Shown piece by piece: positions 1 through 12,400 of a stretch of 64,000 nucleotides of DNA. Where the stretch lies: the NCBI GenBank assembly GCA_029204225.1, contig CM055107.1, positions 9,917,472 to 9,981,471 on the forward strand, given 5' to 3'. Made by a program: the position numbers and the translations under genes. Position 1 is the first letter of the stretch. Every line of letters begins with the position of its first letter. The notes beneath the pieces are model-generated. The model did not search any database, had not been told where the DNA came from, and saw nothing but the letters and a program-made list of their open reading frames with translations. Origin of the DNA: Diphasiastrum complanatum (taxonomy: Eukaryota > Streptophyta > Lycopodiopsida > Lycopodiales > Lycopodiaceae).

Positions 1-985
1 GATGAGATCTTGTTGGATATAGATCATATGTTTGAGAGGGAGTATTTTCAGAGATTTAAGTTTGAAGATATTCATATCTTTGATTATCAAAAGAAAGGTA
101 AGCAAGTGGAAGCGACTCATTTTGCTTTACTCACATGTTTTGGAGAATTTTCTTGTGTAGATGATGCTATGCAAGTGGATATTGGTTCTCATGGTTTTCA
201 TACTGGAAAAGCAAGTAATGGATCTGGAAAACAAAGTTTGTTCAATGACTTTGATGATCAAGAGGAAGATCAAGAGGTTGGTCTCAAAGGGCTTCAACAA
301 CACAAAAGGAAAGGTGACAATTTGGAGCTAGTCAAGAGCATCAAAGGAGAGGTAATTGGCAAAGATGTTATGGATCTGTTTTTGCAGCTTATTGAAGACT
401 CAAGTAAGTTCAAAGGAGCAGCAAGGAAGTGTTGTTCAAGTTTACTTTACTTGTTCTATCTCATGTTTGAGCTCTTTCATGTGGATGTGTGCAAATTGTC
501 AAGATATGGACAAACTAGCTACATTGTCTTGCAATATCTTATTGTTGGAGTTGTACTAGCATTCTTGGCTGGTTTAGCTGATGGAAATGAAGCTATTGGA
601 GGTTCATTATGTCACTCATTCATGGCCAAGTCATCAAGTGTTGATGATATCTTGTGGCAAGATGGAGATGGAGGCTCATTCATGGAGTTTTATGGTGGAG
701 ACATATCAAGAAAGGACAAAGTTGGAGGAGACAAGCAAGCAAATGGTCATCACTCACATTTATTGTTTGGTTGCTGTAATTTTTCAGAGAGATCAAAGTT
801 TGAAACATGGAGGACTCATTTCATTCACATTATATTTGGTTCTTCATGTTCTAGTTATTTTATTTTTCGATAGAGAAAAAACAAGCTCACTTTTTGACAG
901 ATTGCCATGTGGTGAATTAGCTATTGATAGAGGGAGATTGATCTCTACATTGTATAGAAATCCCTTGTTTTTCTTGTGTGAATAA
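1..985 (+). mobile_element. Copia-related family X, 3' tail (truncated at window edge)
   Basis: A frame stays open from about 10 to 873. Its hydrophilic middle is rich in acidic and glutamine residues and contains the motif DNLELVKSIK (about 319-348), followed by IEDSSK. The same motifs in the same order occur at 63550-63720, and nucleotide similarity runs from about 88 to 520 and again near 670-700. At the other end of the window this tail follows a copia hinge motif, so I read it as the C-terminal tail of a decayed copia-related element. No reverse transcriptase is visible. Any start codon is arbitrary because the element enters from outside the window. Confidence 0.55.
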
Positions 986-1185
986 TGATCGTGACCTCTT
1001 CTTTATACATCATTGTGAATATTATGCTCTCTAATTTTTTATATTATTATAGGTCTAAAAGAGGTACCCAATCAATCTTGAGTCATTTAAAAATTTTATT
1101 GAGGTGCTTTTGCAAGTTGACTAGATTTCATAGTTAGAGATTGTATTGCATGCCAATTTTGACACATTTAGGCTTGTTCGTTTGT

Positions 1186-1336
1186 GCATGATGATTTCAC
1201 AATAATAAGAAATTTTCAAGTTGAAAAAGAATATTGCCCCATGGACACACTCCCCAACAAAATTTCACAATGTTATTGAAAAATTCAAGTCGAAAAAGAA
1301 TGTTGTTTCATGGACGCACTCCCCAACGCAAAAAGA
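1186..1336. repeat. Two-unit imperfect tandem repeat
   Basis: A segment of about 50 bp with the core CATGGAC(A/G)CACTCCCCAAC occurs twice, near 1215-1262 and 1285-1335, about 74 bp apart. Each copy is preceded by the same TTCAAGT(T/C)GAAAAAGAAT stretch. No coding potential is evident. Confidence 0.6.
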
Positions 1337-2200
1337 GAACACATAAGTGCCCAATGCCCATGTCTTAGGAATATACAATATAATACAACTAACTATGAGA
1401 CAACATTCATGGTTCATGAGGGCAAATAAATAACATAGAAAGAAGTAGTGCCGCACCAATAGGATGCTAGCAAATATTATGACAAGAAACATTCCTTAAA
1501 TGTAGCATTGTGAGGACTAATAGCGGGGCACGTGGCATCACCAGATTGGCTAACAATAGCCACATTTCAAACCATAGCATGGGTCTATGTAGAGGATTAA
1601 TCTCATCCCTAAATCTACAACTGCTACATATGATATTCGCCATCCAACGCTAGGCTACAACATGTAGCCACTCTTGTTGCTCTAGTGGCTCTAGGTGCTA
1701 TGGTAGGTAGCCTACCTATGGATCGCGGATACCTAATATGTAATTTTAGTTTCTTCATAGAATGAGTAAAAATAGTTGAACGAGATGATGGGAACATAGT
1801 TGTGATGAGAGAGGGTCTCTATGCAGTTAAAAGGTGGTTAAAAGTGCTATGAATACTAATCAAATATAGTAATCAAGTATTGGAATAACCATTGCTTCAA
1901 AAGTTGAACACTCAAAGTGAGTAAGCTTACTTTGTGGCCAAGATATTTTTGTGGTTGCCAAGATACTTATCTTTATTCAATGGATATAGTAACAAAGTTT
2001 CTTGATGGAATTGACATCTAAAGTGAACTCTTTACAAAACATATAAACAGGATGAATATTTGGTACTTTTTGGTTAAACAGCTCCTTGTCACTTAATGTG
2101 TTGAGCTTGTGTTGATTCTCCATTGAGCTCACATATTATGAGACAGTAAATCTGTACCTCCCACTGAGGATTCCAACTACCTACCGAGGTTGCAGAAGCT
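1337..2200. other. Intergenic, no gene seen
   Basis: This is the 3' flank of the HKT gene. I see no supported coding region, RNA gene or clear repeat here. Short open frames lack motifs. Confidence 0.5.
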
Positions 2201-4795
2201 TTACACTGTTTCTTCCATATCTGTGCTTCTTTCGATGGAGATTGAAGAAAACATCGGTATCCTGCATGCATCGATGCTCTTATCCCCAGAGATGGGTTCT
2301 ACAGACTCTGGCACCTTTGATAGTGTATGATCGGGTGGGCAATCAGATTCTTCAAACTGCCGTGGACCTCTCCATGGCATTCTTGCTGCTTCATCGGCTT
2401 CGTCTGGTAACACTCGATGTCGTCCCAGGGTCATTACAATGATCAGCAGAACTTTTCCGCTTGTGCTCCACCTTCCAGAAAAACTATAAGATGTATCCTC
2501 ACAGCCTGATGGGTCGTGCTGGAGTCTCAATTTGCAACTGTAGCCGACAGAAAGCCCGATATTTCCATACGCACTGCCAGTGAAACGTGATCATGCTGGA
2601 AAACATTTTTATTTTTGCAAGAACAATATCATGAAACATAGCACACCATTAAAATTGCAGCTAATCTGAAGCGTAAGTTAAAGTAGAGCATCTAAGATCA
2701 TTGTTCACCTGATCACCTCAAAGAAGATGTTGAAAATGGAGTAGTTCAAAGGATCATGGCCGATATTCCAACTCTCGATGATACATAGGACAAAGATTGC
2801 GACGAACAAGTAGGCTGAATCACGGAAAAGCAGCTTCTTCAGTTGTACAGAAATCCGGCTAGCCTCTTCCTCGCCATACTTTCTCCAGTAATACGTGCGC
2901 GGATTTAAAAGTCCGACTTCGGATCCCTGAATGCGTGCACGAGAAGATTGTCTTGTGAGATACACGGGATAGACAGCAATGTACCTGAAACATCAATGGC
3001 ACAAACAATCCTCTTTTGGGTTGCCTCATCAAGAGATCAATTTCTCTCGATATAATAAAGAGTTCTGTTAGGTAGTTGCAACAGTATCTGTCGATGTCGC
3101 ATGGAAAGAAAAATATCAGACTTACATCATGCCGGTGTAAAGCACAAGCATGGCTACAGACACATCCCCCAAGTTCACTACGATCCCTCCTGCGTTGCGT
3201 GTAGTGACTGACTGAAAGAATCCATCCAGAAGTTTATCCTTTGTTGTAAGTCCTTCGAATCCCTTGAAGCTCCAGTCGAACAGAAGAAAGAAGAAAGTCT
3301 GCAACGTTGTGAAAGATAAGACAGTTATTACCAGCCAGACGGTTTGTTTGTGAGGGAAAAGATGAGTGTAACATTTTCGAGGATGTGTTAGCAAATATTC
3401 ATATAGCAGCTTCTTTCTGGTTCTGCAAATGCGGTGCAGAAGCAAGATTAGTGCTCTAATAGTCGGAGCAAACAGTGTGTTTCCAATCACCGACTGCAGA
3501 GAAACGCACAGCAAAATCGGCGCGGATTTGCGAAATGCCATAAAATTATCATTGATAAAGAAGATGCCAGAATTCGTGAATGCGCCAACGGATGTGGAGA
3601 ATGCAAAAAACACGTGGTGGACTTTTCGCTCCCTCAAGGCCTCCAGATAGGTTGGACTACATAGCAGATATATTTCCATGAAAACAAATCCTACTAACTG
3701 GGTGATAACGGAGAACATCAGAACTATTTGGCTCAGTGCGTAGAGAGCCTCATTTTCCAATATTCTCAATTGCGTCGGATCATTGGTCAGCTTGGCCTCC
3801 TCTTCCATTTCACGCAGGCTTGTAAACTTGATATCATAAAGGGCAGAATTTTCAGAGATGAAATTATTCACCAGCTTCCAGAGAAGCGACGAGTACAGGC
3901 CTCTATGGGTGAAATTTGCAACGTAGCCTGCCATCCTGTGGCTGAATCTGAGCAAAAAATTATTACCAGGACCTGGAATTTGATGGTTGTCGAGCTGCAA
4001 AGTATCATGGTGTGCTGCTAGACGCTCATTTGACGAGTGGTTGGATGGCAATTCTATTGTATTGTCAGATTGCAACTTCGTCTTCCTTTCTTCGCTGCCA
4101 GTGTGCTGATCTTCTAGCTCGACATTGCTGCTTTCCCATTCGGTACACTTAGGAATCTCCAAAGACAGATCCTCGTTGGATTTTGAAGACTTAGTTGCAC
4201 ATGCTTTCTGACGCTGCTCAAAATCAAATCGCTTCAAGTAGATAGGAAACAGTGAGGTCAGGAAAATGCCATCCAAGACTGTCAATAGCAGGATGCAAAC
4301 TTGGTCTCCAGTGGACCAGTCTTGTATGTTAACGCTTGAGAGTCCTGTCAAAGACACCGCAGAGATTGCATTGAACATAGCATCAATGAACTTTAGATTT
4401 TTCAGACTAGGTTTGGGTAGCAACCATAGTAGCATGCTACCCACGCAGGCCAAGATACTGAAGTATGCAAGGTGAATGTGAGAGAAGGATATACGCCTAA
4501 CAATCTTGGATGACAAAGTGACCCATACAGTGATGTCATTTCTGGATCTACCTAAGATCCTAGATTTAGTCTGTAGCTCAATCGTTTGGGCTTTGATGGA
4601 AGTCTTTCGCCTAGCAATCTTAGAAGCCAAAGTGGCCCATACAGTGTTCTCCTTTCTGGATGTGCTGCAGATCTTTGGTTCGGTCTGCAGCTCGGTAGTT
4701 TGGGGACTGAAGGAATTTGAGTTGCCAAGAGAATACAAGGAGCTGGGGCTTTCACTCTGTCTCGATGCCAATGCTACTGCCACTTCTTTCTCCAT
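2201..4795 (-). CDS. HKT: HKT-type sodium/potassium transporter (TrkH/HKT superfamily), 3 exons
   Basis: Exons are 4795-3126, 2984-2709 and 2573-2201. Introns of 141 and 135 bp have GT-AG ends, and splicing gives 772 residues. Four pore loops are visible: pore A with TGLSSVN (filter Gly about 151), pore B with TNSGIFF (Gly about 410) followed by NDNFMAFRK, pore C with TTRNAGG (Gly about 536), and pore D with AYGNIGLSVGYSC completed across intron 2 (Gly about 655). HKT proteins move Na+ and/or K+ across the plasma membrane. Glycine at the first filter position is the state linked to K+-permeable members, whereas Na+-selective HKT1 members carry Ser; transport behaviour here is inferred. The protein is longer than the usual 500-550 residues for three reasons: an N-terminal tail with a duplicated block (about 33-70 and 71-106), a hydrophilic loop of about 130 residues between pores A and B, and a C-terminal tail of about 100 residues. 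The first ATG of the long exon was taken as start. Confidence 0.93.
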
Positions 4796-5587
4796 TCTCG
4801 TTGCTACTGGAAGTTTTGGAGCTTCTAAGTCATCCCGAGAGGTCTATTACTTACTGCTGATATAGCAAACTACTTGGGAATCTCATCAGAAATGTCAAAA
4901 TTCAGATTATGGATTGCTACACACAATGCTTCTCTTAAATCACAAAAGAAATAAATTGGAATTTTTCTTGGGCATCAGCTGTTAGGTGTTCATGACCCAA
5001 CGCTCTAGCTGAATTTTTCAGATTCTTTTAAGTTGTAAATACAACCTTGAGAGCTGAAAGCTAGTCCGTGCCCACTGAAATGACCAAATATTTCTATACC
5101 TCAAGCGGAGGACTACAATACATTATAAATATCAGAAATCTACACTTAATCTGAAAACATTTAGCCAACTTTTAGCCAGTTCAGAGCTCCAACGTTCACA
5201 TCATCAACACTTCCAACTGAAATAGCACGTCATCGCAATACAAACTCCTCCATACTGCATCTACATGGGTTAGTGGGGGACATAGGCAGTCAATCCGTAT
5301 GTATGAACCAAAACAAGGTCCATCAATCAAAATAGAAGAATCTGTCACTAGAATATGTTTCCGATTGTGACACATAAGATGTGTATGAGAGCCCAATTCT
5401 CTCAAATGATAGTTACTGCTATAGATCCTAAGACGGGGATCCAAACAGTGTCAAAAATCTGAAGCTCTCACGGTTGTTACGCAGCTGCAATCCTATGAAT
5501 GTGTGTCACTAAAATTTCAAAAACAATTACAGATATTGTTTCCATCTGCGACGGATCCAAGATCCAGTCAATGATTCCATTGTGAAG
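4796..5587. other. Upstream region of HKT, no gene seen
   Basis: No coding region is supported. On the minus strand a TATTTATAA stretch near 5120-5130 could be a TATA box about 330 bp upstream of the HKT start. That is a guess from composition only. Confidence 0.25.
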
Positions 5588-5682
5588 GCTAAGTATTTCC
5601 AAGATTCGATATATGAGGCCTATGTATTTTTAAGATTGAGTCTTGTGGGGTTGTGTATTTTCATGATTTCATCCATGTGGAG
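5588..5682. repeat. Short degenerate tandem repeat, about 30-bp unit, three copies
   Basis: Three successive units share the pattern GTATTT..AAGATT followed by a TG-rich stretch (near 5592, 5622 and 5654). Units differ at many positions. Confidence 0.45.
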
Positions 5683-5832
5683 TTTTTATTTATAGGGGTT
5701 AAAGTTACACCCAATCAAACTTGTGGAACAAAATGAGGTCCTAAGTTTCCAAATTCAATATGGACCATTCATATGAGTAGACACACATTTTGATAACTCC
5801 TAGAATTAGGTGGGGTGTGTCTATTTTAAAAG

Positions 5833-5949
5833 TTGCATGTTGAAATGCTTCTTGGTTTCCAAGGGGAGGCTCGAACCTAAGACCAAAGAAACTTTGGATG
5901 TCAAGGTAACCAACTAAGCCAACCCCATTGGTTCTTGCATGTTGAAATG
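5833..5949 (-). mobile_element. tRNA-derived SINE-like insertion with 15-bp target site duplication
   Basis: The 15-bp string TTGCATGTTGAAATG occurs exactly at 5833-5847 and 5935-5949. The 87 bp between, read on the minus strand, begins near GGGGTTGGCTTAGTTGG, which fits a Pol III A box (TGGCTTAGTTGG). About 40 bp later it has GGTTCGAGCC, which fits a B box, followed by CTCCCC and a short A-rich end. This is the head of a tRNA-like gene. Perfect flanking duplications mean it arrived by retroposition. It is far shorter than typical plant SINEs, so it could be a 5'-complete minimal SINE or a retroposed tRNA pseudogene. Confidence 0.7.
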
Positions 5950-6090
5950 AAGTTTTTGCTAAAATAATGCTCATAATAATTGTTGATGTTCATAACACTT
6001 TTTAGCTTTTCAAATACATGCAAAATGTGTTTTGACAATTCAAGTGGACATGGCAATGTTGCAACAATTTAGCAATGCTTGATTAAATTT

Positions 6091-6121
6091 TGTGTGTGTG
6101 TGTGTGTCTTGGTTGTTTGGG

Positions 6122-6168
<47 letters not shown>
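6091..6168. repeat. (TG)n and (AG)n microsatellites
   Basis: A TG tract at 6091-6107 is followed after 17 bp by an uninterrupted AG tract of about 22 units (6125-6168). Confidence 0.95.
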
Positions 6169-6173
<5 letters not shown>

Positions 6174-7885
6174 CTCAACTTCATGACTAGAATGTTGTCA
6201 TGGCAATGATTGTTTTCTGGTGCAATTTTCACCATTGAATTTTGCAGTCCATTCATGGATAATTATGTCCCTTGCTTCACATTGACTTCTGTGGTCCATT
6301 CATGGATAAGGTGTTCCTTGCTTAAGAACTTGTGTCTTGATTATGCTTGAAATGCTTTACTAGCCTCATAACCCAAAAAAAATCAAGAACCCTATGTTCA
6401 AAGAATGTGGTCAAATAGGTTTACAAGGTTTTCAAACTACATTATATGAATGTGCAAAACAAGAAAGAAATGTAAAGTGGAATAAGTTGGGGTTACTTGA
6501 TTCTACCAAGCTAGAACTCAACATGCGTGGTAAAGTAAGTCAAGTTTCCAACGTAAAACAATTTAGAACCCAAGCCAGCAGATCCATGATATAGTTGCAA
6601 AGTTGATTAGTACAATTAAGTCTTGATATATACAAGTTTATGACATAATTTGTCTGATGCCACATCAACACCAAGAGGCTATGCACAAAACCTCCTCAAG
6701 TGACATTGGGAGCTAGGTATTATTTACTAATTGAGCTCTATGTACTCACTACTATGAATGTGGCAAACCACATCCTCTCCACCTCAAAATTGTCATCTAG
6801 ATATTCTTGTATGTCATAATCCTAATCACATTAGAGAAAATCTATACACCAAAAGGGCCTTCTAAGGAATGCAACATAAGAGAGAGAAAATCGTCGATTT
6901 GTAAAACTCCGACTGAATTTCTGGTCTGCCCGCGTAGCTTGGTGACTTAACCTCACTGGTAACATTTGTAGTTAACTAAAAGACGAGTAGCCAAAATGCA
7001 TGGGGTCCAAACGTCAAGACAATGTACTAATATTAACTAACATGACCGCTTTTGTAAATGCAAATTTTGTCTTTCATTTCAGCTAAAAAAGAACACAGCC
7101 AAATTCCCTCCATCGCTTGCACTTCAGAAGAGGACAAAAATTGCAAACTAAATATCATCCAAGACAATTCGAACAGATTGGATCACAATGAGCACCCATG
7201 TGATCCAAAATTTTGCAGTTCCAAAATTTGCAATTTTCACACATGCTTTTTGACACTATTTCTCATCCATTATAACTCTCCATCAGCACAGAGTGGCCTC
7301 ACCATTTTTTATTAATCGCCCAACTATAACTCGCCAACAGAGTTTTATTTTTACCTGTTTTTTACTTTAACTCGCCATCAATACTGAGGCATGCATACAT
7401 CCTAGTCTATCTTTTTCCAGACGGCAAGTTAAAACTTTTTATTACTCGCACTTGTATTACTCACTAACTTCTCCATATAACTCGCCACCTTGACAGATCG
7501 TTATGAACATCAATAGGACTGGTAGGCAGCTCGGCGAGTTAAAAACCTATTACTCGCACCTGTTTTTACTCGTCCTGTTTTACCCGCCAATAGAGAAAAT
7601 TTGAAATTTTTCTAAACTTTTGACATTCAAAACCCATCTGCATTTTTCTATTTTTGTCATTTTCCTCGATTGCCTTTGGATTTGCAGTTATACGGCAACT
7701 CATCTTTGTTTAGATCCTAATCTGATCTTGATCTAAGTTCATCTTCATTTTGGTTTGATCCTCATTCTGATCCATCATCAAATCTTTCTAAAATGAGAAA
7801 AATATCTACAAAAATATATGAGGAAAAAGAACAAGAAAAGGACCAAAAACTAGAGAAAACGAAAAGACCAAAATAGCCCTACTTT
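6169..7885. other. Non-coding stretch with recurrent AACTCGCC motifs near its end
   Basis: No gene is supported. Between about 7270 and 7580 the motif (T)AACTCGCCA and its reverse complement GGCGAGTTA recur several times among T-rich sequence (for example near 7325, 7368, 7488 and 7532). The block lies just upstream of a gypsy gag relic on the plus strand, so it may be that element's LTR or leader. No primer site or LTR ends were found. Confidence 0.35.
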
Positions 7886-8790
7886 TTGTTTTCTTGTAAG
7901 CAGCTGAGATATGGTAGGAGATTATCAATTCTGGATCCTCCCGACCTTGAGGAATTCGTCAACGTATCGATTGAAATACTCCACGAACATGTTGACATAG
8001 ATCCACCCCCGATGGACAATCCTAGGCCATTTGTACCCCCACGCAGTCCGGAATTTCCCCAAAATTGACCTTCCGATGTTTGGCAGCAAGGAGATCCATG
8101 ACGATTTCTTCCGATCTACACCCAAGCGTGTAGGGCCTATGGAGACGACAGCCCGCAAGAGTTGTTCAGATATTTCAATCTATACTTAACCGATACTGCA
8201 AAAGATTGGTACTTCAATCTTGAGCAAAATGAATGAGATGATTGGAACATCTTACAGGCTGAATTCATCATGAGATTTAAAACCACCCGCTTCCTTTTTT
8301 ATCCATTCCTACAACTTGGACGAATCCGTATGGATAAGAAAAATGAGTCCCTACGAGACTATATCGAAAGGATCAAGCGATTGCATGATGGATAGTGTCC
8401 CAAACCATAGCGTCCTGACATGGTTCATGGCAGGACTACCCAAGGGAATTAGGCAACAAATGAAATGAAGAGACAAATACGTGTCTTTTCAAGTAACCTA
8501 CGCCGATAGTGAAAGAACTAATTCGAACTCTAATGATTCCGACCAGGAATGAAGATGCAGAAAGGAAAGAAGAGCCAAACGTAAGGATAAGCTACACGAT
8601 GATGCTTCCGCCTCTACATCTAATAGTGTCGATACCATTATATCCGCCATAGAGAGGTTGCACACACAGAGCAATGAGCAGATCAAAAAGCTCACCATTA
8701 ACCTTACCATGGTTATTGAAAGGCTTGCAACTAGGACCTACCCATGCCTATCCAAGGAGAGAATCCATCTAGTGTCCACACTGCTCTAGC
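7886..8790 (+). mobile_element. Ty3/gypsy gag remnant
   Basis: Translation of about 8160-8400 gives a retrotransposon gag capsid pattern: LYLTDTAKDWYFNL, then a W, then FIMRF and LRDYIERI. Gag packages element RNA into particles. Several stops and frame changes break it (for example near 8235 and 8392). Downstream, 8520-8900 is a basic, cysteine-containing stretch that may be a decayed nucleocapsid. No gypsy pol follows; a copia integrase piece lies next to it, so the block is a junction of unrelated relics. Confidence 0.6.
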
Positions 8791-9135
8791 AACCACACAG
8801 AAAACGAGTGCCCGCAGTTGAGACAGAGGTTAGAGCGACATGCACGATATTGCCATATCTGTGATATGAGCAATCACGATACCAACGAATGTCGATACAA
8901 CCACAGAAACCAAGCAGCTCACCAAATACTGCCCCATTGACACAACGTCAAGGTGTCTTACTGTCATGCCCATGACTGGTCTCAAGTAGTGTGTCCACGC
9001 TAGGGACCGGTAAACCGACAACTCGTAAGTTAATTGTGACTATAAGAGAATTGGGGCCTATGAGCTCAAAAGCATTCGTTGCTTCAAAGACTTCAAGCAA
9101 TACGCTGAAAATCAAACTGGTTAGAGGATCAAGTA

Positions 9136-9490
9136 CGGTCCGATTCAGGGGGAGAGTTCTTGTCAAATGAGATGAAGGACTACCAATTTTCATGTGGCGT
9201 GCACCACCAGTTTACTACGAGCTACACTCCACAACAGAAAGGAGTAGCAGAGCGGAAGAACCGCACACTATTGGAAGCTGCATAATCGCATTTGCCTCAA
9301 ACCTTTCGGGCGGAAGCTATCTCTACGGCTTGCTATCTGCAAAATTACTCTAGCACTAAAGCAGTTGATTCCAAGACACCGTTTGAAGCCTACTACGGTT
9401 ACAAACCAAGTTTGAAACACCTGCGTGTTTTCGGATGTCTCTGCTATGCACAAGTGTCATCTGATCTGAGGAAGAAACTGGACCCAGTAA
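9136..9490 (+). mobile_element. Ty1/copia integrase fragment
   Basis: The frame starting near 9136 reads SDSGGEF, then TPQQKGVAERKNRTLLE, then FEAYYGYKPSLKHLRVFGC. These are hallmarks of the copia integrase catalytic core (second Asp and catalytic Glu region) and its downstream region. One TAA interrupts it at about 9283-9285. Sequence before and after shows no recognisable pol, so it is an isolated fragment. Confidence 0.85.
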
Positions 9491-12400
9491 GCTATAAAAG
9501 CATTCAAACAATGAAAAAAACATTATTTTCATATTTCAATACAAATATACGATTGGCTAAAAAAATGATTTCCACACCCAATGTGCAAATAAAAGAGTGC
9601 TATTAAAATAATGGATATATTTCCTTTGATACTATTTGAGGCCTAGCAATAAATTAGCCTATTTGCTTGTCCTCTGTGAAACTATAACCTTTTCTACAGT
9701 AATACACCAATCACCATACTAGTTCGAATATCTTGATTGTGCACTGCAGAAGGCTTTGATAACGAGCAATTAACAATGTCTAGAAAGGTGGACCCTATGT
9801 CAAAACAAAACCTACACTAGATTGAGTCGAAAGGTGTTGAGAACAACCATAGTGTCAGAAATACGGTGTATAAGAGAACCATGCTTTTGCACATCAACTC
9901 AATCGACAAGTACACTGAGAATTGTTATTCGATTCGCAATCATAACAAATAGCATTACAATAGAAATAGAAACATCAAACATTAACACACAATATAATCA
10001 CATTTGATGAAAACAAAGACTATATTAAAATATGCATGAATGTACAAAAAGATTGTTGTAAGTAAATCTACTTTTAAGTAGTGTACAAACCTAGAAAGAA
10101 CAGTCTAAGGACTGATCGACAATATACTAGGCATCCATGTAAAAATATCTAAATCTCATCATCGCACCATTTGCTATGTTTATGCTCGATTATATAGATG
10201 ATTAATCAAGCTTAACTAGTTAGTGATAAATATTGCTAAGTGCTCTTAAAGATCCACGACAGTGTCCCAGACCTGGTATTTTACATGGAATCTACTACAA
10301 ACAAATTAGCTACATAAATATACGAAAGTTCACACAGTGAACTGCCTCAACTCAAATAATATTTGAATGATTGTCAACCCATCTTGACTCGAACATTATT
10401 TGAATATTTGTCAAATTGACACAGTCGACTTGAATCTGGAGGACAATTGAATTCGATTGATAACTCTACTCTTTCATGAATCTGAATAAGTTTGAATCCA
10501 GTTTGACCCTTCATGGCCCTGAATATGTTTGATGGAATTTTGACCCCACCCAGTCTTCTTAAGTAGAACTGCACAGTCTGTACATGTTAACTATATTGTA
10601 CACTCTGCTTAGCGATTCTTGTAAGCTTGAAAGGAAAATGAATGGTAAATGTACAATGGCAATTGGATCAAATAGGGTTTGAATTGAAGCAGAATTTTAT
10701 GAATGTTCGATATGATATATTTCAAACATGAGAACACACTGATAGAATACACCTGCTAGAAAATACAAAAAAATAAGCACCTGCTAGAAAAATTGACGCT
10801 AAGCTGTCTTGAAAAAATAAGAAAGACTAAAAATTTAAGTGTTTTCAACTTGCGGTCATTCCAGTGATTTAACCCACATAGACAGGAAAAATACAACTCC
10901 TCTACTAAGAAATTTGTGTACTTAAATTTCATGAACACAAAATATCCAAAGAATTCAACATAGCTGTAAACTCCCTTTAGGCATGCCTATGGTTGTCCTT
11001 GCAATAACAAAATCCAAATCAATTTTTGTCCATGTACATGGACATATTTTGATGAAACTTGGCACCCAAAAGTTTGGACGTGAGAAAGGCATCATGGAGT
11101 TGGACTGTGTTGTTGCTATCAAGAGCTTAAGACTTAAATCAGCCATTTATGTACAGTTTGTACACTTCACATCAGATAGTAAAAGACCAATCCAAGGTGC
11201 AAGGCTCTAAACTATGACTCGCACAGCAGCCATGATTCAAGCCTGCACCTACATGGGCATGTGGGCATGGTTCCAACTGGACTACTGCAGAGGATGAGCT
11301 TAGACTTGACAAATGTGGTTTAGGTTGTTGGCAGGTTAACTATTAGAACTTGCAACTGTGAAATTTCAGAAATTTGCATCCCTCTCCTGTTGAGATCAAG
11401 ATTAAGCTAGTTAAAATGAGCAACAGAGCCAGATATTAATCACAGTCAGCTATTCTCAAGTATTTAAGCTAAATAAAAGCATAAAACGGGTGGAGCTAAG
11501 TCATACAAAGTGTATGTGGTTAGCAGTTAGCTATACATGCCTGTGAACCAAAGAAGTCCAAGAGACTTCCGTTTTGCAACTGCTACACACTATAAAATTT
11601 CTCTGCAGCAGTAGTTTTATATCAACAACGAACATTTGCAATGTGCATTGACAATGTAGGCCTTCCTAATTTTGCTCCAAAGAACAGGTACTGCTTCACA
11701 CTGGAGCCAAAACCTGCACCATGACAGGTGAAAAGGAGTAGTCCTGCAGGTAACCAAACAAAATTCATTCTAAGACGATTGTTACCTTTCAAAAGAAAAA
11801 GGATCCAGAATAGTTTTACTCAATGAAGGCGGAACAAGAAACAAGAAAAGCTCCAGCTTAGGGTTAGTGATACAAGACACCAGAAACGTCGCTTATTTTG
11901 TGTTTTAAAGAGAACTTGATTCAGAACTCAAAAGGATTATGACTCCTAATGCAAAACATTCCTGAAACCTTAAAAGAATTAATTCTTGGCCAGACATGTT
12001 CAATATACAACTTGAAATCCAAAATATTAATATCTAGAAAACCGATTGTCAATCGTCAATATCAAAATAATTGATCAACAAGGGGTTGATCAGACCGAAC
12101 CCCCATGTCCTGATTGGCATACAAGTTTCATGTATTCTATCAGTATGGCGACCAAACTTGCAATGAAGCAATTGCAAGAGCAGCTTCCAATGATATAGCA
12201 GCTTTTAGAAACAAAGCTCAAAAGAAATGCATTTTTGCGGCGTTTGGCTATAGTGGCACCCATGAATGTTCAATAGGTGACATTTAACCTGCCTTTATAC
12301 AAGGGGATCTGATCCCATCTGGAGAAATAGCGATGAATCTGTGGGTCTGTAATCTGATCTTTGGTGTATAGCTGTCTCATCTGACAGCAAAGACTCCACT

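Noticed and set aside
3429-4865. Plus-strand open frames inside HKT exon 1
   Set aside because: They are antisense shadows of a well-supported coding exon.
5863-5926. Functional tRNA gene
   Set aside because: A and B boxes are present, but a proper acceptor stem and anticodon arm could not be folded. The target duplications show it is a retroposed copy.
8830-9193. Minus-strand open frames between the gag and integrase relics
   Set aside because: They overlap plus-strand retroelement sequence and carry no recognisable domain.
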